DNA of 64,000 nt from Streptomyces sp. NBC_01197 (GTDB taxonomy: Bacteria > Actinomycetota > Actinomycetes > Streptomycetales > Streptomycetaceae): the NCBI RefSeq assembly GCF_036010505.1, contig NZ_CP108569.1, positions 3,102,001 to 3,166,000 of the forward strand. Reading direction: 5' to 3'. Made by a program: the position numbers and the translations under genes. Of the stretch, positions 59,853 through 64,000 are shown one piece after another. The stretch's first letter is position 1. Every line of letters starts with the position of its first letter. The notes beneath the pieces are model-generated. The model had not been told where the DNA came from. It made no database searches and saw nothing but the letters and a program-made list of their open reading frames with translations.

Positions 59853-61426
59853 GCAACAGGTTCCGCGAGTTCTTCTGGTACACGGGGCTGCGCCGCATCA
59901 TCACATCGGCGGTCGCCCTGGTCCTGCTCGCCGGTGCGGGCATCGCCGCGTACGCCGTCTACACCCCTGACCTGCACTGCGCGAAGGGCGTCGACCGCCC
60001 CGAGCAGGGGGCGGAGTGCATAGGGGTCAACGGCGACGGTTACGACTTCGGGCGGCCCCCACTGCACGACGTGGCGCAGGCCATCGCCCGCGAGAACAGG
60101 ACGCTCAAGAAGGGCCAGTACGCGACGGTGGCGCTGCTGCTGCCGCTGACCTCGACGGACAGCGACATGGCGAACAAGGTGCTGCACGAGGCGCAGGGCG
60201 CGTTCGTGGAGCAGTACCGCGCCAACCACGACGACAACGACCAGGTGCCGAAGATCCGGCTGGTCCTCGCCAACACCGGTGTCGGCAGCGGCCAGTGGGC
60301 CACGACGGTGCGCGAGCTCAAGGGCATGACCGGCGCCCCGGACCAGCTGCGCGCCGTCTCCGGTGTGGCGACCAGCAGCGACGCCACCCGCGACGCGGTC
60401 AGGGAGCTGACCCGCAGCCACATTCCGGTGATCGGCACCACCATCACGGCCGACGACATCTCCAACAGCGCCAAGGGCATCCCGTTCCCGGGGCTCGCCC
60501 GGGTCTCGCCGACCAACAAGGACGAGGCCGACGCGCTGAAGAACTTCGCGGACATCGACCCCCAGAAGACGCTCCTGGTACGCGACACCCACCCCGGCGA
60601 CCACTACACGGAGACGCTGCGGGCCGCCTTCAACGGAATGCTGGAGGGCGCGCCGTACGAGGACCGGGTGTACACCTCGCCGCCCGACCAGTCCGAGGAC
60701 GGCTCGACCGCCAACACCTTCGCGCAGATCACCGACGCGATCTGCTCGGCCCGCCAGGTGAACACCATCCTGTTCGCCGGCCGCCACACCCAGCTGCGGC
60801 AGTTCGTGAACGCGCTGGGCAACCGGATCTGCGTACGGACGAAGTTCACCATCCTCACCGGTGACGAGGGTTCGTACCTCGGCTACGACACCAAGCTCAA
60901 CAAGAAGGCGCTGAAGCCCAAGAAGGGCGCGGAGCCGGTCATCGTCCAGTACGCGGCGCTCGCGCACCCCGGCGCCTGGTCGAAGGCGACCGACCCGGAC
61001 ATGCCCGCGACCGGCGGCAGCCCGGCCGACTACACGGCCTTCACCAACGCGGTGGCCGCGGCCTCGGGCAAGGGCGTCGGACCGATCGGCCCCATCGACA
61101 GCGCCTCACTGGCCGACGGTCAGGCGATCATCGCGTACGACGGGATGGCGACCGCGGTGACCGGGATCCGCAGGGCCAGGGCGAGCAGCAGCGCCCTGCC
61201 GGACATCGAGGACGTCGGCGCGGTCTGGTCGAAGCTGCAGGGGCCGCTGCGGGTGAACGGCGCGAGCGGCTGGATCTGCCTGGACAACTACGGGAACCCG
61301 TACGACAAGGCTGTGGCAATAGTGCAGTTGACGCAGTCGGGCACCCAGGAGTTCGTGAAGCTCGCCTGGCCCGACAAGACGAAGAAGCCGCCGGCTCAGG
61401 AGTGTCTGCCGCCGCGCGGCCGGTAG
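59849..61426 (+). CDS. Type 1 periplasmic-binding-fold protein with N-terminal membrane anchor
   Basis: A 525-residue protein. One membrane helix (about 15-37, ITSAVALVLLAGAGIAAYAV), no lipobox, then a Peripla_BP_6-like (branched-chain amino acid/LivJ) fold: ATVALLLPLTSTDSDMANKV, GAFVEQYRANH, IRLVLANTGVG, AVSGVATSSDATRDAVREL, PVIGTTITADDI, FPGLARVSPTNKDEA. ABC permease and ATPase genes are absent nearby; the partner is the P-loop NTPase upstream. It ends in a 31-base convergent overlap with the SRPBCC gene. Confidence 0.85.
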   Translation: MSNRFREFFWYTGLRRIITSAVALVLLAGAGIAAYAVYTPDLHCAKGVDRPEQGAECIGVNGDGYDFGRPPLHDVAQAIARENRTLKKGQYATVALLLPLTSTDSDMANKVLHEAQGAFVEQYRANHDDNDQVPKIRLVLANTGVGSGQWATTVRELKGMTGAPDQLRAVSGVATSSDATRDAVRELTRSHIPVIGTTITADDISNSAKGIPFPGLARVSPTNKDEADALKNFADIDPQKTLLVRDTHPGDHYTETLRAAFNGMLEGAPYEDRVYTSPPDQSEDGSTANTFAQITDAICSARQVNTILFAGRHTQLRQFVNALGNRICVRTKFTILTGDEGSYLGYDTKLNKKALKPKKGAEPVIVQYAALAHPGAWSKATDPDMPATGGSPADYTAFTNAVAAASGKGVGPIGPIDSASLADGQAIIAYDGMATAVTGIRRARASSSALPDIEDVGAVWSKLQGPLRVNGASGWICLDNYGNPYDKAVAIVQLTQSGTQEFVKLAWPDKTKKPPAQECLPPRGR

Positions 61427-61914
61427 GCGGCCCGCAACTCCTGGCGCCGTTCCCGGTTGCCTGCCGGTCCGTCCGGCGGGAACCGGGGGTGGCCCTCCAG
61501 GGCGTCGTGCAGCAGCTCGAAGTGCTCGTGCCAGCAGGCCAGCGCGTCGGGCCGCCGGTCGCCGGGGCCGGTGAACTCGTGGGTGAAGCGCACCACGGTC
61601 GCCTCGGCCCCGACGGATTCCAGATGGAACCGGACCCGGCCGTGCCCGGCGAAGGTGTACTCGGCGACCCGCTCACCGTCCCAGGCGGTGAGAGTCCCGG
61701 CGGCCGCCTCCGGCATGTCAGGTCCGCGCAGGGCGACCCGGCCGCCGAGCCGCGACTCGAAGACCTCGGCGGCGGCGAGCCACTGCCGCAGGCCCACCGG
61801 GGTGGCCACCGCCCCCCACACCCGGGTCATCGCGTACGGCAGGAAGAGGGCGAACCGCAGGGTGTGGGTGTCCCCGTGACTGGTGCTGGTGCCCTGTGCG
61901 ATCGGCTCGGTCAT
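61396..61914 (-). CDS. SRPBCC-family protein (Hsp90-ATPase-activator-like)
   Basis: A 172-residue START-like protein: FALFLPYAMTRVWGAVATPVGLRQWLAA at the start (AHSA1 pattern), beta strands through LTAWDGERVAEYTFAGHGRVRFHLESVGAEATVVRFTHEF in outline, and a long C-terminal helix with ALACWHEHFELLHDALEG. The ligand is unknown; related proteins bind small hydrophobic molecules. ATG 61914. The terminator of the ccs operon lies upstream. Confidence 0.83.
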   Translation of the reverse strand: MTEPIAQGTSTSHGDTHTLRFALFLPYAMTRVWGAVATPVGLRQWLAAAEVFESRLGGRVALRGPDMPEAAAGTLTAWDGERVAEYTFAGHGRVRFHLESVGAEATVVRFTHEFTGPGDRRPDALACWHEHFELLHDALEGHPRFPPDGPAGNRERRQELRAAYRPRGGRHS

Positions 61915-61954
61915 GGTTCAAGCCTCGCCCAGCACGGCGTGTTCCACACCGGAA

Positions 61955-61993
61955 GAGGGCCGGTTCACCGACGCGTGTCGGGAACCGGCCCTC
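61955..61993 (-). terminator. Terminator after ccsB
   Basis: GAGGGCCGGTTC (61955-61966) pairs with GAACCGGCCCTC (61982-61993), with an inner CCGAC/GTCGG, 37 bases past the ccsB stop. Confidence 0.85.
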
Positions 61994-62029
61994 CGGGTGA
62001 CCATGTGCGGCAGGGCTGAACGGGCTCGC

Positions 62030-63106
62030 TCAGACTCCGGCGTAGGAGTGCATGCCGTTGATGAAGATGTTCACGCCGTAGTAGTTCCAGATCCAGCAGG
62101 CGAAGGCGAAGAGCGCCAGATAGGCGGCCTTGCGGCCCTTCCAGCCCGCGGTGGCGCGGGCGTGCAGGTAACAGGCGTACACGACCCAGGTGATGAACGA
62201 CCAGGTCTCCTTGGGGTCCCAGCCCCAGTAGGTGCCCCAGGCGTCACCGGCCCAGATGGCGCCCGCGATGATCGTGAACGTCCAGAGCGGGAAGACCGCG
62301 GCATTGATGCGGTACGCGAACTTGTCGAGCGACGCGGCGGACGGCAGCCGCGAGAGAACCGACTCGGCGAAGGCGCCCGGCTGCTCACCCCGCGCGAGCT
62401 TGGCCTCGTAGCGGTCCCGGAAGAGGTAGAGCGCGGTGCCGACGAAGCCCATGTAGAACATGGCGCCGCAGATGATCGCGGTCGAGACGTGGATCCACAG
62501 CCAGTACGAGTGCAGCGCCGGGACGAGCTGGTCGCTCTTGGTGTAGAGAACCGTGGTGGCCACACCGAGGTCGAGCAGGACCGTGGTGACCAGGGCGAGC
62601 CCCAGCCAGCGGACGTTCTTCTTGACGATGAGCAGGATCAGGTACGCCGCGACCGCCACCGAGGAGAAGGTGATCGAGAACTCGTACATGTTGCCCCACG
62701 GCGCCCGCTGCACCGACATGGCGCGGGCCACCACACCGCCCGCCTCCACCAGGAACCCCAGGACGGTCAGCGAGATCGCCATCCGCCCGTACAGGTCGCC
62801 CTTCTCGGTGCCGCCGGCGGCGCCGGGGCCGTCGGGGACGTCGCGGGAGCCGGCGGCGGAGCGGGTGATGATCTTCGGCCGGTCCAGTACAGCGGTGCCG
62901 CCGCCCTGCTTCTTGACCTGTACCGCGGGGGCCGCGGCCGTGGTCGCGGTCAGCGCGGCGGCGGTACGGCCCACCTTGCTGCGGGCGCCGAACGTCCACT
63001 CCGCGATGTGCGCGAAGAAGGCCAGGGTGTAGACGGCCATCGACGAATAGATGAGCACATTGCTGACGTTCGCCAGGTGCTCGTTGGTTGCGGCGGCGAG
63101 ATTCAC
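62030..63106 (-). CDS. ccsB: Cytochrome c biogenesis protein CcsB (ResC)
   Basis: A 358-residue membrane protein with about eight helices. The haem-handling WWD motif reads AWGTYWGWDPKETWSFITW (about 290-308), and conserved external/internal His residues lie near helix ends (for example WIHVSTAIICG and NYYGVNIFINGMHSY). With ResB it forms the system II haem lyase that joins haem to apocytochrome c outside the membrane. GTG 63106 overlaps the resB stop by four bases. Confidence 0.93.
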   Translation of the reverse strand: MNLAAATNEHLANVSNVLIYSSMAVYTLAFFAHIAEWTFGARSKVGRTAAALTATTAAAPAVQVKKQGGGTAVLDRPKIITRSAAGSRDVPDGPGAAGGTEKGDLYGRMAISLTVLGFLVEAGGVVARAMSVQRAPWGNMYEFSITFSSVAVAAYLILLIVKKNVRWLGLALVTTVLLDLGVATTVLYTKSDQLVPALHSYWLWIHVSTAIICGAMFYMGFVGTALYLFRDRYEAKLARGEQPGAFAESVLSRLPSAASLDKFAYRINAAVFPLWTFTIIAGAIWAGDAWGTYWGWDPKETWSFITWVVYACYLHARATAGWKGRKAAYLALFAFACWIWNYYGVNIFINGMHSYAGV

Positions 63107-64000
63107 TTCTCGGCCCCTTCGGGAGTCTCTGCGGATGCAGCGGAATCAGGCGCCGACGGCGCCACTGAATGGAGCGTTGCGGCCAGGTCGGCCAGCTCCT
63201 CGGGGAGCTTCGCGGATTCGCTCCGGCCGAGCCCGGCCATCTCCACGACGGTCACACCGTCCTCTCCCCGTACGGCGCGGACCCAGATGCGGCGGCGCTG
63301 GATGAACAGCGATCCGGCGAGACCCGCGATGGCCGCCAGCGCGCCGACGAGCGCGAAGTCGGTGCCGGGCTGGTGCGAGATCTTGAAGCTGGCCCACTGC
63401 TTGACGCCGACGAACTGGATCGATCCCTCGCCGTGCGGCAGCTTCATCGTCTCGCCGGGCAGCAGGAGCTTGGCGAGCTTGTTGCCCTTGCTGTCCTTGT
63501 ACTGCGTCATGTGCTTCGAGTTGAGCTGGTACACGCTCTGCGGCAGCCCCGAGTTCACCCCGAGGTCACCGTGGAAGCCGGAGACTGCCATCACCGGGAA
63601 GTCGAGCCCCGGGAAGGTGGAGAACATCGTGCCCTTGCCCTTGCCGGCGTAGGTCGGCACGAACATCGTCTGGAAGCCGAGCTGCTCCTTCTTGCCGGCG
63701 GCGTTGCGGTAGCCGTCCATCACCTTGATGGCGCCGGTCGACGTGGCGTTGGAGTCGAGGGGCAGCAGCGGCACCGCGTCCCGGTAGATCTCCTTGCCCT
63801 TGGGGTCCTTGACCGAGACGATCGGGGCGTAGCCGTGCGAGACCAGGTAGACCTTCGAGCCGTCGACCTCAAGGGGTGTGTTGACCTTGATGACGCCCTT
63901 CTTGTCCTTGCCCTCGGCGCCCTCGGAGTACGTCACATGGGCTTCGTACTTGCGGGGCGTGCCGCGGTTGGGCCCGTTCTTCTCGTACGTCCCGATGAAC
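63103..64000 (-). CDS. resB: Cytochrome c biogenesis protein ResB, C-terminal part (5' end outside window)
   Basis: The visible 299 codons are the C-terminal part of a ResB/Ccs1 protein; the frame stays open to the window edge, so the start is upstream. External domain: EVDGSKVYLVSHGYAPIVSV, LGFQTMFVPTYAGKGKGTMFSTFPGLDFPVM in outline, and KLPHGEGSIQFVGVKQWASFKISHQPG, followed by the last helix (FALVGALAAIAGLAGSLFIQRR) and a cytosolic tail, all typical of ResB. It overlaps ccsB by four bases. The frame's own GTG at 63936 is not the start. Confidence 0.93.
   Translation of the reverse strand, partial: FIGTYEKNGPNRGTPRKYEAHVTYSEGAEGKDKKGVIKVNTPLEVDGSKVYLVSHGYAPIVSVKDPKGKEIYRDAVPLLPLDSNATSTGAIKVMDGYRNAAGKKEQLGFQTMFVPTYAGKGKGTMFSTFPGLDFPVMAVSGFHGDLGVNSGLPQSVYQLNSKHMTQYKDSKGNKLAKLLLPGETMKLPHGEGSIQFVGVKQWASFKISHQPGTDFALVGALAAIAGLAGSLFIQRRRIWVRAVRGEDGVTVVEMAGLGRSESAKLPEELADLAATLHSVAPSAPDSAASAETPEGAEK

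Noticed and set aside
58550..60967. Minus-strand open frame of 805 codons across the NTPase and binding-protein genes
   Set aside because: Antisense shadow; the plus-strand genes carry Walker and binding-fold motifs and proper overlaps.

Overview
High G+C, frequent GTG starts, many 4-base GTGA/ATGA gene overlaps and the family content point to a Streptomyces (or close relative) chromosome. The order mqnA, cold-shock gene, acyl-CoA ligase, then mqnE, Lrp regulator, ubiX, mqnP and a UbiD decarboxylase agrees with what I remember of the S. coelicolor SCO44xx-SCO45xx region. That agreement is recall, not a search.

Region 1 (1-14700) is an accessory type VII secretion (T7SS) / polymorphic-toxin island. 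Three small unknown genes come first. Then come a lipoprotein, a four-cysteine secreted protein, a small helical protein and a 1447-residue WXG-Rhs toxin with an HNH/EndoVII-like tip, followed by two Imm50-like immunity genes. Behind it lie a degraded second rhs gene interrupted by an IS256-family element (inverted repeats and an 8-bp target duplication are visible) but keeping a different toxin tip and an overlapping immunity gene, and then an rhs scrap with a nonspecific-nuclease tip and a SUKH immunity gene.

Region 2 (14700-24100, minus strand) is a Tad/Flp pilus operon: CpaB-like, TadZ-like, TadA, TadB, TadC, a Flp-like pilin and three TadE/G-like proteins. Directly downstream, in the same direction, is another copy of the lipoprotein / secreted-protein pair, then an unknown gene.

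Region 3 (24100-38100) is a second T7SS block. It holds the third lipoprotein / secreted pair, a small helical protein, a WXG-domain protein, a LPxGxAV-motif protein, a PH-like protein, an Esx-like WXG100 protein and a large EssC/EccC-type ATPase, convergent with a Ser/Thr kinase carrying a PQQ propeller. Regions 1 and 3 share a four-gene module in the same order. This duplicated module, whose first two genes also sit at the end of the Tad operon, is the best candidate here for an undescribed system.

Region 4 (38100-64000) is mostly core genome: futalosine-pathway menaquinone genes, a cold-shock gene with a terminator-like leader hairpin, fatty-acid genes and a TetR regulator with two matching palindromic operators, an NlpC/P60 hydrolase with a probable c-di-AMP riboswitch, a dicarboxylate symporter, a P-loop NTPase coupled to a membrane-tethered periplasmic-binding protein, and the cytochrome c maturation genes ccsB and resB (the latter cut by the window end).
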